Origin: Chloroflexota bacterium
Lineage (GTDB): Bacteria; Chloroflexota; Anaerolineae; Anaerolineales; Villigracilaceae
DNA length: 20,711 bases
Direction of reading: 5' to 3'
Assembly (NCBI GenBank): GCA_021796315.1
Contig: JAJYOH010000036.1
Location: forward strand, 1 to 20,711
Below the pieces are notes generated by a model that was not told where the DNA came from, searched no databases, and saw nothing but the letters and a program-made list of their open reading frames with translations. Positions 7,991 to 15,463 of the stretch are shown here, piece after piece (the first letter of the stretch is position 1; every line of letters begins with the position of its first letter). The position numbers and the translations under genes were made by a program.

Positions 7991-9024
7991 CGTGTACTCC
8001 AATCCGAGTGTGCTTTCGACAAAGGAAAGTGGCAAACGGGTTTTTGGAAAATGCCAGTTTTGCCGGTCCCACCGACAACAACATTAACACCGTCATCAGC
8101 ACCGATGAAGTCAAGCACCAGGCACAGGTCGCGCCGATAACGAAGGGTTCGAGGTAAGTGAGATAAATCGAGAAGAGCGTGCCAAAGATAGTCATGAAGA
8201 ATAATGATATGGCCGCGAAATCGGTCAGACGGCCATAGGCGTGTCGCGCGATCAGCCAGGCGATGACGATAACCACATATCCAATCAGGCCCAGCACGCC
8301 AATGGGAAGGCTGCCAAACAGACGCGCATACTCGCTTTGCTGTACGATATTGCAATCTCCCACCGGGCCGCAGACTGCGGTGACTTGAGCGGTTTCCACA
8401 TATGACAGATAACCGGCCACACCAAGACCAATCGCACATAAAACGGGGATGATCCCGGCCCAATCACCTTTTAAGGAAATACCATTTGTCTTTTTGAAAA
8501 GGGTCATAGCCCATGCAACAGATGCGAGCATACCCGCGAGAACGAGAACAGCCAGTGTGTTGCCGGTCGGGTCGCGGGAGAAATTGCCTGTCCAATCAGT
8601 ATTGTGATGGTCGGGTGGGATGAGCCCTGGAGTCGCTATCGGGGAGATAACTGCCGGGGTAACGGTGACAGGCACAGGCGTCGTTTGAAGCGTTGTCGAT
8701 TGTGCGGGAACGGTGGCAGTTGAGGCATTCGCTTCTGAAATTGCCTCGCGCAGTCCGGGAATATCAGGCCAATCCGCGCCGCCCTGCGCAAGATAGGATT
8801 CGACCAGACCAGGAAATTTTTCTGGAATGTCCGATGATCCAACCAAATACAGGTCATCAATTACCAGGAAGGGCACGCCGCCTCGTTCCACATTGAATTT
8901 TGCAATGCGGACAGGTTGGCGAATAGAAAAGCACAACGGGCAGGTTTGCCTGCGCGTGCGCATTTGTTGGAACGATGAGTAAACTGACAAGGAGAAGGAT
9001 GATTATGATGTGATATCGTTTCAC
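7983..9024 (-). pseudogene. DsbA-like/VKOR thiol oxidoreductase fusion, internally deleted and frameshifted
   Basis: The start GTG 9024 (site GGAG, overlapping the trmO stop as GTGA) gives a signal peptide ending near AHAQA, then VVLFYSPTCPHC, the active site of a thioredoxin-like domain. Directly after CPHC (8902-8913) that frame runs to TGA at 8857. Homology continues in another frame with FNVERGGVPFLVIDD and SSDIPEKFPGL, the end of the same domain. About 45 codons between the two pieces are absent, so a non-triplet deletion lies near 8901. The VKOR part is intact: about five membrane helices, CGPVGDCN, the S/G region, and CAWC in the fourth/fifth helix region. This family moves disulfides between quinones and exported proteins. 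A shorter VKOR-only protein might still be made, but the built-in thioredoxin partner is lost. Confidence 0.75.
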
Positions 9025-9464
9025 TTTTTACTCCGTGTTTCGTACCAGCCAGCGCGCACGTCTGTTCGCAAGTCGAAATCCGGTACATAGGGTTTGATGT
9101 CGAGCAGTGGAGTATCATCAAGCACATCCACGCCTTCAATGGTGAGCGTGTTGTCTTGACGGGATAAAAGCCGGACGGTGGATATTCCAAGTGAGTTGGG
9201 ACGATAGGGATAGCGAGTTGCAAATATTCCGTGTTCGCGATCATCCAAAAACGGCTTGACCTGAAGCGTATACCCGGACGATTTATGGAAGACATAAAAA
9301 AGATGGATGTGGGATAGTTCTTCAATATCCTTCAAGCCATCTGCAAATTCAGGATAAACCTCCACCAGGCCGATGGTTTGTGAGCGCGAAGCCTGGATGG
9401 GCATTTGCTCTTTTTCGGTGAACGGTGAATGGATGATGCCAATGGGATGCATGATGAATTCCAT
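9021..9464 (-). CDS. trmO: TrmO/TsaA-like tRNA methyltransferase domain protein
   Basis: This 147-residue protein belongs to the TsaA (UPF0066/YaeB) family. In E. coli the family member TrmO methylates N6 of threonylcarbamoyladenosine at position 37 of tRNA using S-adenosylmethionine. Seen: PIGIIHSPF at the start, FADGLKDIEELSHIHLFYVFH, and the family signature RYPYRPNSLGIS. It is the short, domain-only form (E. coli TrmO is about 235 residues). ATG 9464 is chosen because AAGGA lies upstream at a rather long spacing; ATG 9452 is an alternative. The stop overlaps the start of the downstream VKOR gene. Whether this short form acts on tRNA is not established from sequence. Confidence 0.8.
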   Translation of the reverse strand: MEFIMHPIGIIHSPFTEKEQMPIQASRSQTIGLVEVYPEFADGLKDIEELSHIHLFYVFHKSSGYTLQVKPFLDDREHGIFATRYPYRPNSLGISTVRLLSRQDNTLTIEGVDVLDDTPLLDIKPYVPDFDLRTDVRAGWYETRSKK

Positions 9465-9511
9465 TACGCTATTTTTTCCTTTTCATTTTCTCTACCATAC
9501 AAAATCTTTTT

Positions 9512-9580
9512 GGACACTGAAAACGCTGATTTCGCTGATAAAAAAGAAAAAATCTGCGTTTCCTGCGTTCATCTGCGTCC
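9512..9580. repeat. Imperfect inverted intergenic repeat with CTGAT / TCTGCGT units
   Basis: The stretch runs from GGACACTGAAAACGCTGAT through an A-rich centre to TCTGCGTTCA-type units ending ATCTGCGTCC. The two halves are imperfect reverse complements, and each half repeats a short unit (CGCTGAT twice; TGCGT three times). From memory, similar GGACACAGAT...ATCTGCGTCC stretches recur between genes in many environmental bacteria. No gene lies on it. It falls in the 205-nt gap between the DUF364 gene and trmO. Confidence 0.5.
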
Positions 9581-9628
9581 CGCTTCTAAAATGTACGGTA
9601 GTGAATTTCATTCTAGTTGGAACAATCG

Positions 9629-9677
9629 TCCCGTAGGTTAAATTGAGCGAATTTGACCATCTCTCAAACCTACGGGA
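9629..9677. repeat. REP-like palindrome TCCCGTAGGTT...AACCTACGGGA
   Basis: Perfect 11-bp arms (9629-9639 and 9667-9677) flank a 27-nt centre that contains a second possible stem, GGTTAAATT/AATTTGACC with a GAGCG loop and one G-T pair. The two stems share arm bases and exclude each other. The form resembles the GTAGGTTG..GAGCG..CAACCTAC palindromes seen as dispersed REP/RAYT-type elements. Its right arm overlaps the last codons and TAG stop of the DUF364 gene. There is no T-run, so it is not a standard terminator. Confidence 0.55.
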
Positions 9678-10407
9678 TGTTCTTGCTTTCATGCGTGAAA
9701 GTTAGCAACTTTACTCCCTGCACCTGGCGGAAGGCTGCGCCCTGTCCAACCGTGCGCAAAACCGCGGCTTCATCCACCACGCGCGTTCCAGAAATGATGG
9801 TTACGCCGTGATCAAAAAGGACAGGCGAAAGCGGTGTGCTCGGGCCCAAAAGCATGACCACCGCTTGCGGAGGACAAAGGGATAACAATGCATCCAATGT
9901 GTGGTTGATCAAAGCGCTGCCGGTGATGGCAACAATATCGGCTTGCGGGATCAAATCCGCGGCGGCCTCTAGAGGGTATTCGTCTTCCATAGGCTGTTGC
10001 TCGATAACCCATAACTGCCCGACAACGGGACGCAATTGTTGGATAAATGGAAAATGACCGACGAGCGCGACATTCTTTCCCCGCCCTCGGCTGGCCAGCA
10101 CTTCGGATGCGTTCATCTCTCTGGCAGTTGATTCATCCACATCCAACAGCGAATTGATCGCGGCCATACCAATACTGGCCTCCATCAGTTCGTCAGAGCG
10201 GGCCAATTCTGCCAACTCATGCGCGCTCTTTTGGTGCAGGCGGCCAACATCGCGGACCTGAACATGTCCGTGCGGGTGGCTGGACATCAATGTGGCCGCC
10301 ATGCCGCAATGGTGACTGCAAACAACCGTCCAATGTGCGCCGACAAGAACCGCGTGTACCGGCGCGTCATCAGGCAGGCTCGCGATAAGAGCATCGATGA
10401 TATTCAT
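9670..10407 (-). CDS. DUF364/DUF4213 putative metal-chelation protein
   Basis: This 245-residue protein has the two-part architecture of the DUF4213-DUF364 family. The N-terminal part carries CSHHCGMA (30-37) followed by SHPHGH, a cysteine/histidine cluster well suited to metal binding. The C-terminal Rossmann-like part carries VALVGHFPFI, VIEQQP, ADIVAITGSALINHT and LLGPSTPLSP. The family is annotated as possible heavy-metal chelation, with no proven reaction. ATG 10407 overlaps the ArsR stop as ATGA, which decides the start over upstream in-frame options. The last residues IP and the TAG stop come from the REP-like palindrome, so the original C-terminus may have been altered. Its place next to an ArsR sensor suggests metal- or redox-controlled expression. 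Confidence 0.8.
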   Translation of the reverse strand: MNIIDALIASLPDDAPVHAVLVGAHWTVVCSHHCGMAATLMSSHPHGHVQVRDVGRLHQKSAHELAELARSDELMEASIGMAAINSLLDVDESTAREMNASEVLASRGRGKNVALVGHFPFIQQLRPVVGQLWVIEQQPMEDEYPLEAAADLIPQADIVAITGSALINHTLDALLSLCPPQAVVMLLGPSTPLSPVLFDHGVTIISGTRVVDEAAVLRTVGQGAAFRQVQGVKLLTFTHESKNIP

Positions 10408-10730
10408 TGGTTGGCTTCGTCCATAAGTTTGGAATGTTCCCCGATTTGCTCGCTCAATACCTCGCGCATCATATCGCACACGCTCATGATTTTGGGATTG
10501 GCGACTTGGCATAGAGTATTGCTCCCCTCCCGGTGAGCCACAACGATTCCGGCGTTTCGGAGAGTTGCCAGGTTTCTGGAAATGGTGGCCTGATGTGTGT
10601 GGGTGGCGGAGGCGATGTCATTTACATTCATCGGCCCGGCGCGCAATAGGTGCATGATCTCCATCCGCAGGGGATTTCCCATGGCCCGGCACAATTCCGC
10701 CTGGATTTCAAAGATTGTCTCGCGGCTCAC
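10404..10730 (-). CDS. ArsR-family winged-helix repressor
   Basis: A 108-residue ArsR/SmtB-type sensor. The core is ELCRAMGNPLRMEIMHLL, then NVNDIASATHTHQATISRNLATLRNAG as the recognition helix and a wing near AHREGS. Cys13, Cys74 and Cys85 and the His44-Thr-His46 pair could sense metal or oxidised sulfur. The classic ELCVCDL metal motif is absent, so a thiol or persulfide sensor is possible. GTG 10730 is chosen because TAGGAGG lies 5 nt upstream. That site sits in a small dyad (AGGAG-G-CTCCT, about 10731-10741) that could be an operator or could hide the ribosome site. It overlaps the DUF364 gene by 4 nt, and the two form a unit. Confidence 0.85.
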   Translation of the reverse strand: MSRETIFEIQAELCRAMGNPLRMEIMHLLRAGPMNVNDIASATHTHQATISRNLATLRNAGIVVAHREGSNTLCQVANPKIMSVCDMMREVLSEQIGEHSKLMDEANQ

Positions 10731-10760
10731 AGGAGCCTCCTATTTCTGGGTCTGATTTCA

Positions 10761-11006
10761 TCATTCGCCGATGTAAGCGTCATGGAGTTCCCGCATAAAG
10801 TGCGCTTTTACTTCTACTTCAGCGAGTTTGCCAGAGGCATAGGTAGATGCCTCTTTCATGAGTTGTTTGGCTTCTTCTTCCGGCAGGCTCTTCAGTTCTT
10901 CCAGTGTATACCCTTTGCCTTTCAGATATGTTTCGATCAGCATCTTCTCCAGAAAAGGATGAACATCATCCAGGATTTTCTGATTGTTATTCTTATTCGT
11001 GGACAT
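10761..11006 (-). CDS. Small helical conserved-looking protein, function unknown
   Basis: This 81-residue charged protein is predicted mostly helical ([55 protein letters not shown]). It has no cysteines, no signal peptide and no membrane segment. ATG 11006 is chosen because AAGGAG lies 7 nt upstream, although the reading frame is open further. It overlaps the radical SAM gene end by 14 nt, so it is translated from the same mRNA. I do not recognise the family. Its fixed place between the radical SAM gene and ArsR suggests a partner or adaptor role, which is inference. Confidence 0.7.
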   Translation of the reverse strand: MSTNKNNNQKILDDVHPFLEKMLIETYLKGKGYTLEELKSLPEEEAKQLMKEASTYASGKLAEVEVKAHFMRELHDAYIGE

Positions 11007-12000
11007 GGGTAATCTCCTTTTTGCGGTCTGGATTTGTCCGCTGGCTTTGACCTTTATCTGGATAGTGTGCAGGCGCTGCACTCCAGAAACGTGTGCCATA
11101 GCGTTCCACGATCTGTGCCCTGCCGCTGGCTTCCAAATCTGCCAGCGCCTCACTTACCTGCCCTGACGACCAGCGGCTCAACGTCCGTTCGAGTTCGTCC
11201 TGTCGCATTGGGTGGCGGGTAACGATGCCAATAATTGCATCCACCACATTCTCGTATCCGCTCAGATCAAAACTTCCTTCTGCCGGATGCACCACCTCAG
11301 CAATATTTCCCAGAATGGTCATAGCCCGCATCAAGCCTTCTTCATCCGTCGGCTGTACCCAGGTCTCGGCTGGCGGACGCGTCGGCAGGTTGATGTGTAC
11401 CGCATCTGGCTCGACCCTCTGCAGAACTTTCGCAATATCTTCAAGCGCCTGAGGTGAGTCATTCAATCCGCGCACTAACATCACCTCCACCCATAACTTT
11501 CCCCGATACTCTTTACGAAAAGCAACCAATCCATCCACAAGCCGCTCAAACGTAATATCCGGGTGAGGGCGGTTGATCTTGCGATAAAGTTCAGCCGTGC
11601 CAGCATCAAGCGTAGGCAGGATCGCATCCACGACAGAAAGTTCCTCGCGGACTTCGGGCTTATACAACAGCGATCCGTTTGTGATAACTGCCACTGGAAT
11701 CTCGGCAATATTTTTGATGTGGTGGATTAACTCACCGAGCCGACTGTGCAAAGTCGGCTCTCCCGAACCAACAAAAGTCACCCAATCAATCTCACCGTTC
11801 GTGCGGGACTTCAAGGCTGACTCCGCTTCGAGCAGAATATCCTCCGCTGGAACATATTCGCGCCGCTCATTCGTCAGCGGCATGGTGCGTCCCAACTGGC
11901 AATAGACGCAATTCCAGTTGCAGGTCTTGAGTGGGATTGTGTCAATGCCCAGCGATTGACCCAGGCGGCGGGATGGGACGGGACCGAAAACGTACTTCAT
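10993..12000 (-). CDS. Radical SAM protein, COG0731-like, with C-terminal winged-helix-like tail
   Basis: A 335-residue radical SAM enzyme. CNWNCVYC (Cys27, Cys31, Cys34) is the CX3CX2C motif that holds the 4Fe-4S cluster used to cut S-adenosylmethionine. GSGEPTLH matches the SAM-binding GGE-type motif, and VITNGSLL and MLVRGLND are typical barrel strands. The core (1-235) resembles the COG0731 group of Fe-S oxidoreductases. Residues about 245-310 ([33 protein letters not shown]) look like a winged helix. The substrate is unknown. ATG 12000 overlaps the CDF stop as ATGA, so the two are translated together. Alternatives such as a wyosine-type tRNA enzyme lack support from neighbours. Confidence 0.85.
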   Translation of the reverse strand: MKYVFGPVPSRRLGQSLGIDTIPLKTCNWNCVYCQLGRTMPLTNERREYVPAEDILLEAESALKSRTNGEIDWVTFVGSGEPTLHSRLGELIHHIKNIAEIPVAVITNGSLLYKPEVREELSVVDAILPTLDAGTAELYRKINRPHPDITFERLVDGLVAFRKEYRGKLWVEVMLVRGLNDSPQALEDIAKVLQRVEPDAVHINLPTRPPAETWVQPTDEEGLMRAMTILGNIAEVVHPAEGSFDLSGYENVVDAIIGIVTRHPMRQDELERTLSRWSSGQVSEALADLEASGRAQIVERYGTRFWSAAPAHYPDKGQSQRTNPDRKKEITHVHE

Positions 12001-13205
12001 CTTCCCTCGGTAATTTGCCGGTGGCGCTCCGCTAATTCTTTATCCAACGCCATGTCTAACGTGTCAGACTCACTACTTTCCATCGCTACTCCGGCATTGG
12101 CAAAGACGTACTCTGGTCCTTTGCCTTGCAGACTTTCTTTGATAAAAACACGGTCCACTTTTTGGGAGACTAACCATTCGGCCACTTTAATGCCTTTTGC
12201 CTTCTCTTCCTGGCGGTGAGGATTGATTATCACTTCGCGTTTTTCAACGGCTCCATCAGCCAATTGCAGGGTGATCAATGCCATGTAGGGCGCTTTGCCA
12301 AAGTGTTTGCTCAATTTGCCATCCGGTGCAGCAAGGGGGAAAGCGTACCGCAGATGCGTGGGAATGATGGGTTCATAATGGATCAATACACGCTCCACGT
12401 GAGGGACCATATCCTTGATGGTCTGTTGCAGGCGTTGACTGATCGCATGAGCCTTTTGCAGATCATTCCCGCGCAGACCCACCTCAGCTTCCAGGAAACG
12501 ATAGCGACCATAATTACGTCCGATTAATGTCTTAACCTGGACCACTGCCGGACCATTCTGGATAATCTCCCGGACCTCAGAAAGGGTTAGCGCATCGAGG
12601 GATACATCCAGCAACACGCGCATCCCATCCCGTAATAATTCCCAGCCGGTTTTCACAATAAAGACGGCCACGAACAGCGCCGCCCAACGGTCTAGGCGCA
12701 GACCGAAAAACTGTCCCAGTAAAGCCGTGAAAACAACCCCAGATGAAAAGACATGGGCGCGGTACTCCTGTGCATCAGCTATCAGGCTTGGAGAATTTAC
12801 CTTTTTACCGGCGCGCAATTCAAAATAGCTGAAAGTCAAGGGAATGGCCGCCGAAAGCATCACCCCTGCTAACATCCATAAACTGACAGTGGTCGCGCGA
12901 GGAATTGCAAACAGGGCTTCATGTACGATCTCGTATGCAGTAAAAAAGATAAGCCCGGACACCCCAACGGCTACCATATTCTCGACCTTGTACAAACCAT
13001 AGGGGAAGGCCTTGCTTTGGCGTCGGGAGATTTTTAGCCCAATCAGCACTGCCACCGATGCCGCCAGATCTACGAGGTTATGTACCATCTCGGCGGCCAC
13101 TGCCAGACTGCCTGAGGCAATGGAGATAATTAGATTTAGCAGGCCCAAAAGAATGTTGATGCCAATCGAGGCCCACCCCCATCGCTCAACGGATGAGTTG
13201 TCCAT
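11997..13205 (-). CDS. CDF cation efflux protein fused to a NifX-type domain
   Basis: The 402-residue protein joins a cation diffusion facilitator (about 10-200, six helices), its cytoplasmic metal-binding domain (about 205-280), and a NifX/NafY-like Fe-Mo-cofactor-binding fold (about 286-390, [21 protein letters not shown]). Helix 2 has His42 and Asp46 (HNLVD), as in metal site A. In helix 5 the usual HxxxD is replaced by Glu147 and His151 ([14 protein letters not shown]), which should change metal preference away from the usual zinc site. The domain order suggests export or import of a metal under control of, or loaded by, the NifX domain. ATG 13205 lies 12 nt after the previous stop, with only a weak ribosome site, so coupling is likely. 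Confidence 0.85.
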   Translation of the reverse strand: MDNSSVERWGWASIGINILLGLLNLIISIASGSLAVAAEMVHNLVDLAASVAVLIGLKISRRQSKAFPYGLYKVENMVAVGVSGLIFFTAYEIVHEALFAIPRATTVSLWMLAGVMLSAAIPLTFSYFELRAGKKVNSPSLIADAQEYRAHVFSSGVVFTALLGQFFGLRLDRWAALFVAVFIVKTGWELLRDGMRVLLDVSLDALTLSEVREIIQNGPAVVQVKTLIGRNYGRYRFLEAEVGLRGNDLQKAHAISQRLQQTIKDMVPHVERVLIHYEPIIPTHLRYAFPLAAPDGKLSKHFGKAPYMALITLQLADGAVEKREVIINPHRQEEKAKGIKVAEWLVSQKVDRVFIKESLQGKGPEYVFANAGVAMESSESDTLDMALDKELAERHRQITEGR

Positions 13206-13217
13206 CTGTGTCGCCGT

Positions 13218-13448
13218 TTACTCACGGATCATCTTCGTTCTGCATTTCGGACAGGCTATATCCTTGCAGGGATTGCCCGCCTCATGTGGAACCTTGTGCC
13301 CGCACTTAGGGCAGATGCAGTTTCCAATGGGACCCGAGCCAGGCTTATTCCCACCGCGCCTGCCGCGACCCTGTCCTTGCCCGCCGCCGCGTCCATAGCC
13401 TTTGCCTTGTCCCTGACCAAAACGGTTGCGAAATAATCTGGTGGACAT
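13218..13448 (-). CDS. Gly/Arg-rich protein with two zinc knuckles
   Basis: This 76-residue protein has a Gly/Gln/Arg-rich N-terminus (about 10-35) and a C-terminal metal module: CPKC (46-49), then CX4CPKC (Cys61, Cys66, Cys69), with an extra Cys44. The arrangement looks like a rubredoxin-like or zinc-ribbon fold. Small proteins with glycine-rich starts often sit beside NifX-family genes (for example DUF5320), but the family name here is uncertain. AGGA lies 7 nt before ATG 13448. It is flanked by 17- and 12-nt gaps, so it is a firm operon member. Nucleic-acid binding or metal storage are both possible. Confidence 0.75.
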   Translation of the reverse strand: MSTRLFRNRFGQGQGKGYGRGGGQGQGRGRRGGNKPGSGPIGNCICPKCGHKVPHEAGNPCKDIACPKCRTKMIRE

Positions 13449-13465
13449 CTTATGTTCCTTTCTGG

Positions 13466-13864
13466 TTAATGCAGATTTTCAACGTGGTCAACGATCTGCC
13501 CGTTTGCATAAGCCAGGACGGCTTCGTCAATATCGGCGATGTCGGTGACCACTGGGCGGATACTGCGCGCTTTCATGCTTTCGTACGCGCCCATGCCCAT
13601 GCCGCGGCATAGCAGTGCTTCGCAGTCGGCAATGGCTTCTACCATTTCCATATGCTTATTGTGAGAAGCGGCATCCATCCCATGCGGTTGGCCAGGTCTC
13701 TCCTCTTCGTGTGGTTGATTTGCGAAATGGGTATGGCTCATCTTGTCGCGCATTTCGTGGCTCACAATCTGACCGTTTTCCACAATTGCAACTAGATAAT
13801 ATGGCGCCCGTCCGAAATGCTGGCTGATAGTCTTTCCGTCGTCTGTGATTGCTGCGATCTTCAT
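13466..13864 (-). CDS. NifX/NifB-type cofactor-binding protein with His-rich insertion
   Basis: A 132-residue single-domain member of the dinitrogenase iron-molybdenum cofactor family (PF02579 type). Seen: MKIAAITDDGKTISQHFGRAP at the start (the HFG motif is the family hallmark) and CEALLCRGMGMGAYESM (81-97). Between them is an insertion (44-72) with six histidines and several Met and acidic residues, likely to bind metal. Family members outside nitrogen fixation carry Fe-S or Fe-Mo-S clusters. No nif structural genes are here. ATG 13864 is chosen for its GGAG site 7 nt upstream and for the family N-terminus; the upstream open frame is not needed. It shares its domain with the C-terminus of the CDF gene two genes downstream. 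Confidence 0.85.
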   Translation of the reverse strand: MKIAAITDDGKTISQHFGRAPYYLVAIVENGQIVSHEMRDKMSHTHFANQPHEEERPGQPHGMDAASHNKHMEMVEAIADCEALLCRGMGMGAYESMKARSIRPVVTDIADIDEAVLAYANGQIVDHVENLH

Positions 13865-13889
13865 AGGTTTCTCCGTTTGAACTGGATGA

Positions 13890-14093
13890 TTAGGCAGTGT
13901 GCGCCTTGTGAACAAAATAGATTGTCAGTGCCGATCCAAGAATCAGGGTTGGTGTTAAGAAATCCATAAGTAGGAGCCAATTCATAGTTACTCCCATTTG
14001 TCTGTTGGAAGCAACAACAGACCATATGAACGCAAGGATTGTACACACCAGTGTCATGGATAGGCATAGTAAAGATAGTCTGCTTCCTTTCAT
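13890..14093 (-). CDS. Two-helix small membrane protein
   Basis: This 67-residue protein has two hydrophobic segments (about 6-28 and 38-61) joined by a short polar loop (SNRQMG) and a basic C-terminus ending KAHTA. AAGGAG lies 8 nt before ATG 14093. It sits 60 nt after the cytochrome gene and 25 nt before the NifX gene, both on the same strand. I do not recognise the family. A membrane partner of the adjacent anchored cytochrome is plausible by position only. A second start in another frame just upstream (ATGAGCCATG) is rejected because its product has no membrane pattern. Confidence 0.65.
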   Translation of the reverse strand: MKGSRLSLLCLSMTLVCTILAFIWSVVASNRQMGVTMNWLLLMDFLTPTLILGSALTIYFVHKAHTA

Positions 14094-14153
14094 GGCTCAT
14101 CTCCTTCTTCCAGGAAAATCTGATATGCGTTCTCCTCCAAAATTGTCTGCAAT

Positions 14154-14717
14154 TTAGCTTTTTACATGATGTCGTTCCAGCCAACCCAGTCCAAACAAAA
14201 AGAGAGTTAGGATCGACAACCAGGCACCGATTATCAAAAAGGGTTGCAGAGATGGAGTTATGCCAATCAGGTCAGTTGGCATATTGATACTGCCAGACGG
14301 CGGCTCGCCGGGGATATTGCTAACAGGAATGGGCGTGGGCGTTGCGCAACTGCCGGGCGTGACACCCAGGGTCGGGGCAAATCTCGCTGCCCGCGCATCA
14401 TAGTCGGGGTGGCAGCTATGGCAGTCTGTGTAAATATCTTCCAGGGGATGTGCCATTAATCCTTCGTGAGCCAAATCTTTGTCTATTGCGGTCCCATTGC
14501 CGCCGTGGCAATTTATGCAGATATCTTTGCTGGCATGAATGATGTGCCATTCGCCTTTCTCATTTACAGGATCCTCCTGTGCGTGGCAGGTGAAACATGA
14601 TGATTGTGGTGGGTTTTCACATTGCGCATGAACAGGTGCTGTCCCAATCACTAACAGTACAATAATCCCGGTCAGCGAGGTAAGGAAGAACCATTGGAAC
14701 AAAACTTTCGTAGACAT
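14154..14717 (-). CDS. Membrane-anchored triheme cytochrome c
   Basis: The 187-residue exported protein has a signal peptide (1-31, ending PVHA), three heme c motifs, CFTCH (41-45), CINCH (67-71) and CHSCH (99-103), a Pro/Thr-rich linker (about 115-150), and one C-terminal membrane helix (about 155-180) followed by a basic tail. His58, His61, His84 and His90 could be the distal heme ligands, as in c554/NrfH-like multiheme proteins. It is probably held on the outer face of the cytoplasmic membrane and passes electrons. AAGGAGGT lies 5 nt before ATG 14717, one of the strongest sites in the window. The site can pair weakly with CACCT upstream. Electron donor and acceptor are unknown; the metal-related neighbours hint at metal redox. 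Confidence 0.85.
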   Translation of the reverse strand: MSTKVLFQWFFLTSLTGIIVLLVIGTAPVHAQCENPPQSSCFTCHAQEDPVNEKGEWHIIHASKDICINCHGGNGTAIDKDLAHEGLMAHPLEDIYTDCHSCHPDYDARAARFAPTLGVTPGSCATPTPIPVSNIPGEPPSGSINMPTDLIGITPSLQPFLIIGAWLSILTLFLFGLGWLERHHVKS

Positions 14718-14750
14718 ACCACACCTCCTTTCAAGGTGTTTTATACAAGC

Positions 14751-15428
14751 CTACTTTGAGAAATGGCGCTCCCTTGGGCTGTCACGGACATCCATAGGGC
14801 AGAGCACCAACAATACATGAGATGGCGCAGCATCAGCATTTTTCCACTGATGTGGCAGGTATGCTTCGAAGACCAGGCTATCACCCGGATCCAATAAATA
14901 CTTTTGACTGTTTACCGTATAGGTGACATGGCCCTCAATGCAGTAGACAAATTCTCGACCAGTATGAACGATAGGATTTTTCCCGCTATCAGCGCCGGAA
15001 TTCAAGGTTACGATCAGTGGTTCGGCACCAAAGTGTGGCATTCCAGCTGCAAGATTTTCCATTGCGCTGTGCTCAAATGATACGCGAAGGCGTTGGCCCT
15101 GCTTCTGGTGAACCAGTTCCTTACTCCCATGGTCAGCTTCGAAGAAATCAGTGATGGGAACTTGCAGGCTTTGCGCTAGTTGTTGTAAAGTGCTTACACT
15201 CGGTGATGTATGTTCATTCTCAATCAGACTCAGAGTATTGATATTCAACTTGCTCATCTCTGCCAGTGAGCGCATGGACAGACCTCGTAGAGCGCGAATT
15301 TCCCTCAGGCGTTGACCAACACTTATTTCCTCCTTATTCAATTCAATCCTAAATGGACTGTTCCGTTCCATATCTATATCTCTTATCCGAGGGCGAGTTG
15401 TTTTTTGGGGAGGACGCGCGTCTGTCAT
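14751..15428 (-). CDS. XRE-cupin transcription regulator
   Basis: A 225-residue regulator with an XRE/Cro helix-turn-helix (38-93: GQRLREIRALRGLSMRSLAE, INTLSLIENEHTSPSVSTL) and a C-terminal cupin (about 138-211) with HTGREFVYCIEGHVTY, DPGDSLVFEAYLPHQW and likely metal or ligand residues His155, His166-region and His193. Proteins of this layout sense small molecules through the cupin. It is the first gene of the minus-strand run, 33 nt before the cytochrome gene, and follows a clear promoter framed by an inverted repeat, so self-regulation is likely. AAGGA lies before ATG 15428. The first 25 residues are basic and probably disordered. Confidence 0.85.
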   Translation of the reverse strand: MTDARPPQKTTRPRIRDIDMERNSPFRIELNKEEISVGQRLREIRALRGLSMRSLAEMSKLNINTLSLIENEHTSPSVSTLQQLAQSLQVPITDFFEADHGSKELVHQKQGQRLRVSFEHSAMENLAAGMPHFGAEPLIVTLNSGADSGKNPIVHTGREFVYCIEGHVTYTVNSQKYLLDPGDSLVFEAYLPHQWKNADAAPSHVLLVLCPMDVRDSPRERHFSK

Positions 15429-15463
15429 ATATAAATCCTTTCTGATTGGGGTTTCATACTAAT

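Noticed and set aside
8895..8910. Programmed frameshift in the thioredoxin-VKOR gene
   Set aside because: A stretch of about 45 codons of the domain is also missing, so slippage alone cannot restore the protein.
9512..9580. CRISPR array
   Set aside because: The repeated units are only 5-8 bp, unevenly spaced, with no regular spacers and no cas genes.
13466..14717. Nitrogen-fixation cluster
   Set aside because: Only NifX-type domains are present; no nifH, D, K, E, N or B is visible, and NifX-fold proteins are common outside nitrogen fixation.
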